A DNA stretch of 5,876 bases from Humisphaera sp. (GTDB lineage: Bacteria > Planctomycetota > Phycisphaerae > Tepidisphaerales > Tepidisphaeraceae), in the NCBI GenBank assembly GCA_025351525.1, contig JANXVV010000173.1:1-5876 (forward strand). The letters are read 5' to 3'. The notes under the pieces were generated by a model, which saw only the letters and a program-made list of their open reading frames with translations, was not told the origin of the DNA and ran no database searches. Positions 1 to 4,408 of this stretch are shown here, piece by piece. Position 1 is the stretch's first letter; every line of letters begins with the position of its first letter. Made by a program: the position numbers and the translations under genes.

Positions 1-384
1 GGTTAATCGCGCGGGACGGCCTTGAAAATCGTGCGAGCTGACAATCGTGCGCGTCCCGTGCGTCGCCGGTGGGGCGGCGAGTTCTCGATACGATTTCAAC
101 TCGATATCAATCCCCGCCAAAGTGGGCGAGGCAAGGCCGGCCCGCTGCAACAGATTCAATCGTTCGTCTTCGGGAAGCATGCATTGGCCCCCCTCCCATT
201 CGGCTCGGCAAGTCACGATCGCAGGAAGGGTGATCGCGTTGACCAGTCGCTCCACCGCATCCGCATCGTTGAACGTATCGATCCGAAGCTCGACGGCATC
301 CGCGCCGTGCTCGGCGGCGAGGGCGGCATCACGCACGGCCTGCTCGATGCTCCTTACAAAAATCGCAACACACAAACGCGTCAT
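1..384 (-). CDS. aroD: Type I 3-dehydroquinate dehydratase, N-terminal part (cut by window edge)
   Basis: This gene encodes the N-terminal 128 residues of a class I 3-dehydroquinate dehydratase, which dehydrates 3-dehydroquinate to 3-dehydroshikimate in the cytosolic shikimate pathway through a Schiff base. The reading frame is open to base 1, so the rest lies outside the window. Visible family motifs are VELRID (31-36), CRAEWEGG (59-66), IDIEL (92-96, whose Glu matches the E. coli Glu86 position) and SSHDF (116-120, whose His matches catalytic His143). The Schiff-base lysine is beyond the edge. The ATG at 384 is chosen because the protein begins at once with the first beta strand (RLCVAIF) and AAAGG lies 9 nt upstream. 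The gene follows dapA by 79 nt on the same strand, with a hairpin between them. The WEGGQ...ER stretch recalls plant and PVC-group AroD-AroE fusions, so the complete protein may be bifunctional; the window cannot show this. Confidence 0.93.
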   Translation of the reverse strand, partial: MTRLCVAIFVRSIEQAVRDAALAAEHGADAVELRIDTFNDADAVERLVNAITLPAIVTCRAEWEGGQCMLPEDERLNLLQRAGLASPTLAGIDIELKSYRELAAPPATHGTRTIVSSHDFQGRPARLT

Positions 385-393
385 TGGACGGAA

Positions 394-398
394 CCTTT
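394..398 (-). promoter_or_regulatory. aroD ribosome binding site
   Basis: AAAGG on the minus strand lies 9 nt before the aroD ATG at 384. It supports that start and lies downstream of the dapA-aroD hairpin, so it would stay accessible when the hairpin forms. Confidence 0.6.
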
Positions 399-405
399 AA
401 CGATG

Positions 406-448
406 AAAATCACGCCGGGTCGTCGCCTACGGCTCCGATCCCGGCGTG
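406..448 (-). terminator. Hairpin between dapA and aroD, possible weak intrinsic terminator
   Basis: On the minus strand, starting 16 nt after the dapA stop, CACGCCGGG (448-440) pairs perfectly with CCCGGCGTG (419-411), 9 bp. The intervening 20 nt continue the helix: after an unpaired A come TCG/CGA, a tandem GA/GA mismatch, GCC/GGC and a GTA triloop. ATTTTC follows the stem, so the T tract is short. It could be a leaky terminator that lets some dapA transcripts reach aroD, or a processing and stability hairpin. The fold is seen directly; the function is inferred. Confidence 0.5.
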
Positions 449-463
449 TTAGAACCCATGCAA

Positions 464-1339
464 CTAAACCCCAAACGGCGCCCCCGCACTTTTCATGCAC
501 TCCTCGATCGTCTTCTTCGTCGCCTCACTCGCCTCCCACAGAGGCAGGCGCAGCTCGCCGCTGTCCATCCCCGCGACTTTCATGGCATGTTTGATGCCCA
601 CGGGATTGCCATCCAGAAAAATCGATTTGATCAGAGGGAACAGCTTCAGATGAATCGCCCGCGCCTCGGCAAAACGACCTTCAAGGCAATGCTTCGTGAT
701 CGCCTTCACCTTCGCCGGCAGCAGATTCGACAGCACGCTGATCACGCCGCTCGCGCCAAGGGCCATCAGCGGCACGGTGAGGGAATCATCCCCGCTGATG
801 ACGGTGATGTCGCAGAGCGAAAGTATCTCCGAGGTCATATCCGGGATACCGGTGGCTTCTTTGATCGCGACGATGTTGGGGTGGGCATTCAGCCGCGCGA
901 CGGTTTGCGGCGTCATCGTAATCCCCGTGCGGCCCGGGATGTTGTAGAGCACGATCGGCAAATCCACCCGATCCGCCAGCGTCATGAAATGCCGATACAG
1001 CCCTTCCTGCGACGGCTTGTTGTAGTACGGATTGACCGAGAGGCACGCCGTCGCGCCGGCTTTTTTCGCGAACTGATGCAGCTCCAGCGCCTCGCTCGTC
1101 GCATTGCCCCCGGTGCCGGCAACGACGGGAACTCGGCCCCCGGCAACCTCCACCGTCACCGCGATCACCCGCTCGTGCTCGGCGAAATCGAGCGTCGGTG
1201 ATTCGCCCGTGGTGCCGACGGGGACAAGTCCATCAATGCCGCCTTTGATCTGGAACTCAATCTGCTCGCGCAGACGGGCCTCGTCTAATCTGCCTTCTCG
1301 GAAGGGAGTGGTAATCGCTGTGAATGCACCGCTGAACAT
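464..1339 (-). CDS. dapA: 4-hydroxy-tetrahydrodipicolinate synthase
   Basis: DapA condenses pyruvate with L-aspartate-4-semialdehyde, the committed step toward diaminopimelate and lysine; it is a cytosolic (beta/alpha)8 Schiff-base aldolase. The 291-residue product matches the family length (292 in E. coli). Key residues are present one position off E. coli numbering: GTTGES (42-47) with Thr43/Thr44, YYNKPSQEGLY (105-115) with Tyr106, YNIPGRTG (132-139) with Tyr132 and Arg137, and the Schiff-base Lys160 in KEATG. I choose the ATG at 1339 rather than the in-frame ATG at 1357. AAGGA lies 7 nt upstream of 1339, the protein then starts MFSGAFTAITTPF as in the family, and the codons between the two ATGs are the ribosome binding site itself. 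pdxJ lies 270 nt upstream on the same strand, separated by hairpin repeats that probably end pdxJ transcription. I found no convincing dapA promoter. Confidence 0.98.
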   Translation of the reverse strand: MFSGAFTAITTPFREGRLDEARLREQIEFQIKGGIDGLVPVGTTGESPTLDFAEHERVIAVTVEVAGGRVPVVAGTGGNATSEALELHQFAKKAGATACLSVNPYYNKPSQEGLYRHFMTLADRVDLPIVLYNIPGRTGITMTPQTVARLNAHPNIVAIKEATGIPDMTSEILSLCDITVISGDDSLTVPLMALGASGVISVLSNLLPAKVKAITKHCLEGRFAEARAIHLKLFPLIKSIFLDGNPVGIKHAMKVAGMDSGELRLPLWEASEATKKTIEECMKSAGAPFGV

Positions 1340-1346
1340 GATCGAA

Positions 1347-1355
1347 TCCTTCTTC
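1347..1355 (-). promoter_or_regulatory. dapA ribosome binding site that decides the start
   Basis: GAAGAAGGA on the minus strand ends 7 nt before the ATG at 1339. It overlaps an alternative in-frame ATG at 1357 that has no upstream ribosome binding site. A 7-bp GC hairpin (1362-1379) lies only about 7 nt upstream of it in the mRNA. Confidence 0.8.
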
Positions 1356-1357
1356 AT

Positions 1358-1379
1358 TTAGCCCGGCGTTTACGCCGGG
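1358..1379 (+). repeat. REP-like hairpin repeat family A, copy 1
   Basis: TTAG is followed directly by a perfect hairpin: CCCGGCG, loop TTTA, CGCCGGG (7 bp). An inverted copy lies at 1592-1613 with 21 of 22 bases identical. The layout, a TTAG tetranucleotide at the foot of a short GC hairpin found in inverted pairs, resembles bacterial REP elements, whose tetranucleotide is usually GTAG. It lies in the presumed dapA leader, just before the ribosome binding site. Confidence 0.7.
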
Positions 1380-1436
1380 AATTAGTAAGAGTTTCTAAAA
1401 CTGCGTTGTGATTCCGACCTTCAAAACTCAGTCGCG

Positions 1437-1457
1437 GCACGGGCTTCCAGCCCGTGC
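1437..1457 (+). repeat. REP-like hairpin repeat family B, copy 1
   Basis: GCACGGGC pairs with GCCCGTGC (8 bp) around a TTCCA loop. An inverted copy lies at 1517-1537. Taking one further base on the outer side (1436-1457 against 1517-1538), 20 of 22 positions match. The family-B pair is nested inside the family-A pair. I associate this GGCACGGGC...GCCCGTG hairpin with dispersed intergenic repeats of planctomycete genomes, from memory and unchecked. Confidence 0.6.
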
Positions 1458-1516
1458 TGGCGATCCAGGCAGGTAAAAAGTGCTTAAATCAAGCTATTTC
1501 ACGCATGTGCCCGTCA

Positions 1517-1537
1517 ACACGGGCTGGAGGCCCGTGC
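1517..1537 (-). repeat. REP-like hairpin repeat family B, inverted copy
   Basis: On the plus strand CACGGGC (1518-1524) pairs with GCCCGTG (1530-1536) around a TGGAG loop. Read on the minus strand this is the family-B unit of 1437-1457. An alternative 6-bp hairpin, GCCCGT/ACGGGC starting at 1510, overlaps its left edge. Confidence 0.6.
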
Positions 1538-1587
1538 CACCTTCGACATCGAAAGTCGGTCTTGGTTCCAATTGAGTCAGACATTCG

Positions 1588-1613
1588 AAAACCCGGTGTA
1601 AACGCCGGGCTAA
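1588..1613 (-). terminator. REP-like repeat family A, inverted copy, likely the pdxJ terminator
   Basis: On the minus strand the repeat begins TTAGCCC, and its TAG is the pdxJ stop codon (1612-1610). The hairpin CCCGG-CG-TTTA-CA-CCGGG (1609-1592) has one C-A mismatch next to a closing G-C pair and is followed immediately by TTTTCG. The position right after the stop, plus the T tract, suggest that this repeat copy acts as the pdxJ intrinsic terminator. The short T tract makes it modest. Confidence 0.55.
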
Positions 1614-2320
1614 CCGGATAGCAACTGTTTCATCTCCCGAACCGCTTCCCGCAACCCCACGAACACCGATCGGCTGATGATCGCGTGACCGATGTTCACT
1701 TCCGCCATCCCGATCATGGCCGCCACTGGGCCGATATTGCGATAGTTCAAACCGTGCCCGGCGTGCAAGCGCAGGCTGTGGTTCGCCGCCAATTCACCGG
1801 CGCGGCGAAGACGATCGAGCTCAATTTGCACCCGCACCCCTTTGGCATTCGCATAATCACCCGTATGCAATTCGACGGCGTCAAACCCCAGTTTCGCCGC
1901 AGCCACAATCTGCTTTTCATCCGGGTCCACAAACGCCGAAACGAAAATATTCAATCGCTTCAACCGTTCGAGCGGCTTTGCGACATTCGATGCGACGGTC
2001 AGATCGATGCCCCCTTCGGTGGTGATCTCCAGCCGTCGTTCCGGCACGAAGGTCGCCTGATCGGGGATGCACTCAACCGCCATGTCCACCACATCCGCCG
2101 CGATGCTCAGTTCGAGATTCAGCTTGCACTGCACCGACTGCCGAAGCAACCGCACATCGCGATCGTTGATATGGCGGCGGTCCTCGCGCAGGTGGATGGT
2201 GATGCCATCCGCGCCGCCGAGTTCCGCCTCGACGGCGGCCCACACCGGATCGGGCTCATCGCCGTGCCGTGCCTGGCGAAGGGTGGCAACGTGGTCGATG
2301 TTGACTCCGAGTTCGATCAT
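1610..2320 (-). CDS. pdxJ: Pyridoxine 5'-phosphate synthase
   Basis: PdxJ joins 1-deoxy-D-xylulose 5-phosphate and 3-amino-1-hydroxyacetone 1-phosphate to make pyridoxine 5'-phosphate, the ring-closing step of DXP-dependent vitamin B6 synthesis; it is a cytosolic TIM-barrel enzyme. The 236 residues are near the usual family length. Diagnostic segments are LGVNIDHVATLRQARHG (4-20), DGITIHLREDRRHI (38-51, with active-site His43 and Arg45), LNLEL (67-71, with Glu70) and LHAGHGLNY (185-193). The ATG at 2320 fits the family N-terminus. There is no Shine-Dalgarno sequence, and a good promoter ends only 9 nt upstream, so the mRNA is probably leaderless or nearly so. The TAG stop falls inside a hairpin repeat. 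Presence of pdxJ implies the DXP-dependent rather than the PdxS/PdxT route. leuA is divergent upstream. Confidence 0.98.
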   Translation of the reverse strand: MIELGVNIDHVATLRQARHGDEPDPVWAAVEAELGGADGITIHLREDRRHINDRDVRLLRQSVQCKLNLELSIAADVVDMAVECIPDQATFVPERRLEITTEGGIDLTVASNVAKPLERLKRLNIFVSAFVDPDEKQIVAAAKLGFDAVELHTGDYANAKGVRVQIELDRLRRAGELAANHSLRLHAGHGLNYRNIGPVAAMIGMAEVNIGHAIISRSVFVGLREAVREMKQLLSG

Positions 2321-2329
2321 CAGGTTTGG

Positions 2330-2357
2330 ATTGTAGGGGGGTGACGATGTTTCTCAA
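2330..2357 (-). promoter_or_regulatory. pdxJ sigma70-type promoter
   Basis: On the minus strand TTGAGA (2357-2352, 5 of 6 to the -35 consensus), a 16-nt spacer and TACAAT (2335-2330, 5 of 6 to the -10 consensus) precede pdxJ. Initiation about 7 nt past the -10 box would fall near 2323, only 2-4 nt before the ATG at 2320. Confidence 0.55.
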
Positions 2358-2373
2358 ATGCGGGGCCGCCTCA

Positions 2374-2457
2374 TCTTATTTAGCCGTTTCGCTTGCGAAG
2401 CGCGTCTGGCGAGTTGCGCATTCCGACGCGCTTCGCAAGTGCAACGGCTAAATGAGA
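2374..2457. repeat. Long imperfect palindrome made of two inverted hairpin units
   Basis: The core arms 2381-2406 and 2425-2450 are complementary at 24 of 26 positions. Pairing runs outward for 7 more bp including one G-T, giving 33-nt arms around an 18-nt spacer (2407-2424). Each arm is itself a small hairpin: CGCTT-GCG-AAGCG at 2390-2402, and a one-mismatch equivalent at 2429-2441. Both arms start with (A)TTTAGCCGTT read inward. It lies between the two divergent predicted promoters, so neither should transcribe it. It resembles a REP doublet (BIME-like) or a tiny non-autonomous element; no target-site duplication is evident. Confidence 0.75.
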
Positions 2458-2481
2458 GAGCGAAACCTGATGTAGAGTTGA

Positions 2482-2511
2482 TTGACACCGACCCTCAAAA
2501 CTGCTTAGATA
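2482..2511 (+). promoter_or_regulatory. Predicted promoter for the leuA leader
   Basis: A perfect -35 box TTGACA (2482-2487) is followed after 18 nt by TAGATA (2506-2511), or after 17 nt by TTAGAT; either -10 is a weak match. Transcription would begin near 2518, giving a leader of about 200 nt before the leuA start at 2717 with a terminator inside it. If the start is near 2518, the ATG at 2511 of the possible leader ORF would not be transcribed, but the in-frame ATG at 2520 could be. Confidence 0.45.
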
Positions 2512-2597
2512 TGCAAATCATGCACCGGTTCCCCCAACTTTCGCAGCAAACCGCCGTCGCCCTTTCCGGGCTACGTCTAACTCGCTCACGTTCGTAG
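2511..2597 (+). CDS. Possible leader peptide ORF upstream of leuA
   Basis: This is a 28-codon ORF starting MQIMHRF and ending LRLTRSRS, or 25 codons from the ATG at 2520. It lies between the predicted leuA promoter and the terminator at 2627. It has four leucine codons after residue 9, two of them CTA at codons 21 and 23 (2571-2573 and 2577-2579), separated by a single Arg codon. I see no Shine-Dalgarno sequence and no run of adjacent Leu codons as in enterobacterial leuL. It could equally be a chance ORF. It is listed because the position suits an attenuator peptide and part of a possible antiterminator arm lies inside it. Confidence 0.2.
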   Translation: MQIMHRFPQLSQQTAVALSGLRLTRSRS

Positions 2598-2655
2598 GAA
2601 CCCTGCCCGATTAAATTGTACGGCGGCCCTGCGATTCAGATCGCGGGGTTTTTTT
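2541..2655 (+). promoter_or_regulatory. Putative leuA transcription attenuator (antiterminator and terminator)
   Basis: Two upstream segments can pair in register with sequence at the terminator. TCGCAG (2541-2546) is complementary to CTGCGA (2629-2634), and CCGCCGT (2551-2557) to ACGGCGG (2620-2626). That makes 13 bp with a 4x2 internal loop. The first helix would take most of the terminator's left arm, so the two folds exclude each other. A further local hairpin pairs GGGCTACG (2568-2575) with CGTAG...CCC (2593-2603). The pairings are read from the sequence; regulation of leuA is inferred. The terminator helix alone looks stronger than the competing 6 bp, so termination would be the default. 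Confidence 0.4.
2627..2655 (+). terminator. Strong intrinsic terminator upstream of leuA
   Basis: CCCTGCGAT (2627-2635) pairs with ATCGCGGGG (2640-2648), 9 bp with one G-T, around a TCAG loop and followed by seven Ts (2649-2655). It is the best intrinsic terminator in the window. It ends 61 nt before the leuA start codon with no convincing gene upstream on the plus strand. It therefore belongs either to an attenuated leuA leader or to a short independent RNA. Confidence 0.8.
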
Positions 2656-2702
2656 GTTTCTCGGTTTGGTGTCAGATGTCCCCGCGACTGACTAACCATC
2701 CG

Positions 2703-2709
2703 AAAAGGA
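2703..2709 (+). promoter_or_regulatory. leuA ribosome binding site
   Basis: AAAAGGA ends 7 nt before the leuA ATG at 2717. An ATG at 2710 lies between them but is out of frame, so 2717 is the start. Confidence 0.75.
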
Positions 2710-2716
2710 ATGGATC

Positions 2717-4267
2717 ATGGAAACGATTCGGATTTTCGATACGACCCTGCGAGATGGCGAGCAATCCCCCGGCGCAACCCTCACGCGTCCTGAAAAACTG
2801 GAGATCGCACGGCAGCTTGAAGCGCTCGGCGTCGACATCATCGAAGCCGGTTTCCCCGTCAGTTCGCAGGGGGACTGGGAATCGGTCCATGCCATCGCGG
2901 GTGAAATCACCTTGAGCGGCGTGTGTGGACTGGCCCGTTGCCATCCCCTGGATATCGAGCGCGCCGGCGAGGCGGTGAAAGGGGCGGTGAAGCCGCGCAT
3001 CCACGTGTTTTGCGCGACGTCCAAAATCCATCGCGAACATAAATTGCGCAAGGGCAAAGAAGAGATCATCAGGCTCTCGGTGGCGTCGATACAGCAGGCG
3101 AGGCAGTACACGAGCGATGTGGAATTTTCACCGGAAGATGCCAGCCGCACGGAGTTGGAGTTTCTGGAAGAGATCGTTCATGCCGCCGTGGAAGCCGGCG
3201 CAACGACGATCAATCTGCCGGATACCGTCGGTTACGCCACGCCGAAAACCTACGGCGAAATTTTTTCGCATCTGTTAAAGAAGCTGCCGATTCTCCGCGA
3301 GCGAAACATCGTGCTGTCGGCCCACTGCCACGATGATCTGGGCATGGCCGTCGCCAACTCCCTGTCGGCGGTCGAGAACGGCGCACGGCAGGTGGAATGC
3401 ACCATCAACGGCATGGGCGAGCGGGCCGGCAACGCGGCCCTGGAAGAAGTGGTGATGGCCTTGCGGACGCGCCAGGATTTTTACAACATCGGCACGCGCA
3501 TCGACCGGAGCAAGATCTATCCGACCAGCCGCATGGTCAGTTCGCTCACCGGGCTGGTGGTGCAGCGGAACAAGGCGATCGTCGGGGAGAATGCGTTCGC
3601 GCATGAGTCGGGCATTCATCAGGATGGGATGCTCAAAAATCGCGAGACGTATGAGATCATGGACCCGACTGAAGTCGGCATCGCCAAGACGTCGCTGGTG
3701 CTGGGCAAACACAGTGGCCGGGCCGCTTTTCGCGACCGGGTGAAGCAGTTGGGGTATCAGGTGGATGACGGGCAGTCGGAAGCCGCGTTCAACAAGTTCA
3801 AGACGCTGGCCGACAAAAAAAAGGAAGTGTTCGACGAGGATATTGAAGCCCTCATCGACGATCAACTGGAGCTGGGCAACGGTGCGTGGCAGTTGGTGGG
3901 CCTGCAGGTCATCAGCGGTTCCAACACCATCCCCACGGCGACCGTGACCGTGAAAGACAGCGGCGGTGAACCGCTGACCGATGCCAGCACCGGCGATGGC
4001 CCGGTCGATGCCATCTACTCCGCGATTGCCCGGTTGACCGGCGTGAAAGCATCGCTCGGCGATTACCGCATTCGAGCCGTCACCCGCGGCAAAGAGGCCC
4101 AGGGCGAAGTGCAGATCGAGTTGGAACATAATGGCCGCAAAATTCGCGGGCGCGGTTTGAGCACCGATATTCTGGAAGCGAGCGCCCTGGCCTACCTGGC
4201 GGCGATCAATCGGTTGAGAAGCCTGAGCGCACGCGAAGCACTGATTACTCCGCACGTATCCGTATGA
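2717..4267 (+). CDS. leuA: 2-isopropylmalate synthase
   Basis: LeuA condenses acetyl-CoA with 2-oxoisovalerate to 2-isopropylmalate, the committed step of leucine synthesis. The 516 residues match bacterial type LeuA (523 in E. coli). The N-terminal TIM barrel (about 1-275) has the signature DTTLRDGEQSPGA (8-20) and metal ligands Asp13, His203 and His205 (AHCHDD) and Asn239 (GERAGN). The linker subdomain carries FAHESGIHQDG (294-304) and GKHSGR (330-335). The C-terminal leucine-binding regulatory domain covers about 390-500 and includes GDGPVDAIYSAI (426-437), so leucine feedback inhibition is expected. AAAAGGA and the family N-terminus fix the start. Upstream lies a terminator that may attenuate the gene; downstream a terminator separates it from convergent cimA. 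Codons 367-369 (AAA AAA AAG) form a slippery A run just before the regulatory domain. Citramalate synthase is less likely because a separate cimA lies next door and the sequence follows classical LeuA throughout. Confidence 0.97.
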   Translation: METIRIFDTTLRDGEQSPGATLTRPEKLEIARQLEALGVDIIEAGFPVSSQGDWESVHAIAGEITLSGVCGLARCHPLDIERAGEAVKGAVKPRIHVFCATSKIHREHKLRKGKEEIIRLSVASIQQARQYTSDVEFSPEDASRTELEFLEEIVHAAVEAGATTINLPDTVGYATPKTYGEIFSHLLKKLPILRERNIVLSAHCHDDLGMAVANSLSAVENGARQVECTINGMGERAGNAALEEVVMALRTRQDFYNIGTRIDRSKIYPTSRMVSSLTGLVVQRNKAIVGENAFAHESGIHQDGMLKNRETYEIMDPTEVGIAKTSLVLGKHSGRAAFRDRVKQLGYQVDDGQSEAAFNKFKTLADKKKEVFDEDIEALIDDQLELGNGAWQLVGLQVISGSNTIPTATVTVKDSGGEPLTDASTGDGPVDAIYSAIARLTGVKASLGDYRIRAVTRGKEAQGEVQIELEHNGRKIRGRGLSTDILEASALAYLAAINRLRSLSAREALITPHVSV

Positions 4268-4296
4268 CGGTAAAGCAAGCGGAAATCGAGCCACCG

Positions 4297-4326
4297 TTTA
4301 GCGTCGGCCGGGAGGGCCGGGTTTTT
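4297..4326 (+). terminator. leuA intrinsic terminator with TTTAGC head
   Basis: CGGCC (4305-4309) pairs with GGCCG (4315-4319), extendable by one T-G pair, around a GGGAG loop; GG and five Ts (4322-4326) follow. It lies 37 nt after the leuA stop. TTTAGC (4297-4302) stands at its foot, as at the repeat hairpins elsewhere in the window, so it may be a repeat element serving as terminator. Confidence 0.7.
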
Positions 4327-4364
4327 CCCCGCCACTCAAACAGGCTCTGATTGTCAAATGTGTT

Positions 4365-4408
4365 GAAGGCACGCGTTCCTGGATGAATCTGAAAAAACGC
4401 GTGCCTTC
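4365..4408. repeat. 13-bp perfect inverted repeat between leuA and cimA
   Basis: GAAGGCACGCGTT (4365-4377) is perfectly complementary to AACGCGTGCCTTC (4396-4408), with an 18-nt spacer. Its right arm overlaps the cimA terminator hairpin, so the two folds compete in a cimA transcript. Confidence 0.65.

Larger units (their letters stand above)
1358..1609. other. Gene-free dapA-pdxJ spacer built of nested inverted repeats
   Basis: No coding sequence is seen here. The outer inverted pair (1358-1379 and 1592-1613) encloses an inner inverted pair (1437-1457 and 1517-1537). Between them lie AT-rich stretches at about 1380-1410 and 1470-1500 that hold no promoter I would defend. The whole spacer could fold as one large interrupted palindrome or as four separate hairpins. 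Confidence 0.6.

Noticed and set aside
22..594. 190-codon open frame on the plus strand
   Set aside because: It runs antisense across aroD, the hairpin gap and the end of dapA; its low-complexity Arg/Ser/Pro tail shows no domain.
446..1201. 251-codon open frame on the plus strand
   Set aside because: It is antisense to dapA, its Arg/His-rich composition is typical of a shadow frame, and no ribosome binding site is seen.
1355..1357. Upstream in-frame ATG as dapA start
   Set aside because: It has no ribosome binding site, adds six residues absent from the family, and overlaps the AAGGA that serves the ATG at 1339.
1380..1440. dapA promoter on the minus strand (TTGAAG-N18-TTTTAG)
   Set aside because: The -10 match is too weak and several alternatives are equally poor, so it is not annotated.
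1358..1613. CRISPR array
   Set aside because: There are only two copies of each repeat, in inverted rather than direct orientation, with no regular spacers and no cas gene.
1685..2344. 219-codon open frame on the plus strand
   Set aside because: It is antisense to pdxJ, whose complete motif set settles the coding strand.
2358..2597. 79-codon open frame on the plus strand
   Set aside because: Most of it is the 2374-2457 palindrome read through, and it starts upstream of the predicted promoter. Only the last 28 codons are kept as a weak leader candidate.
2515..2716. T-box or known riboswitch controlling leuA
   Set aside because: I see no T-box consensus (AGGGTGG...ACC) and no recognisable riboswitch core, so only generic attenuator geometry is claimed.
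3275..4294. 339-codon open frame on the minus strand
   Set aside because: It lies fully antisense to leuA, which carries every LeuA motif; the antisense product resembles no family I know and reflects GC-rich codon bias.
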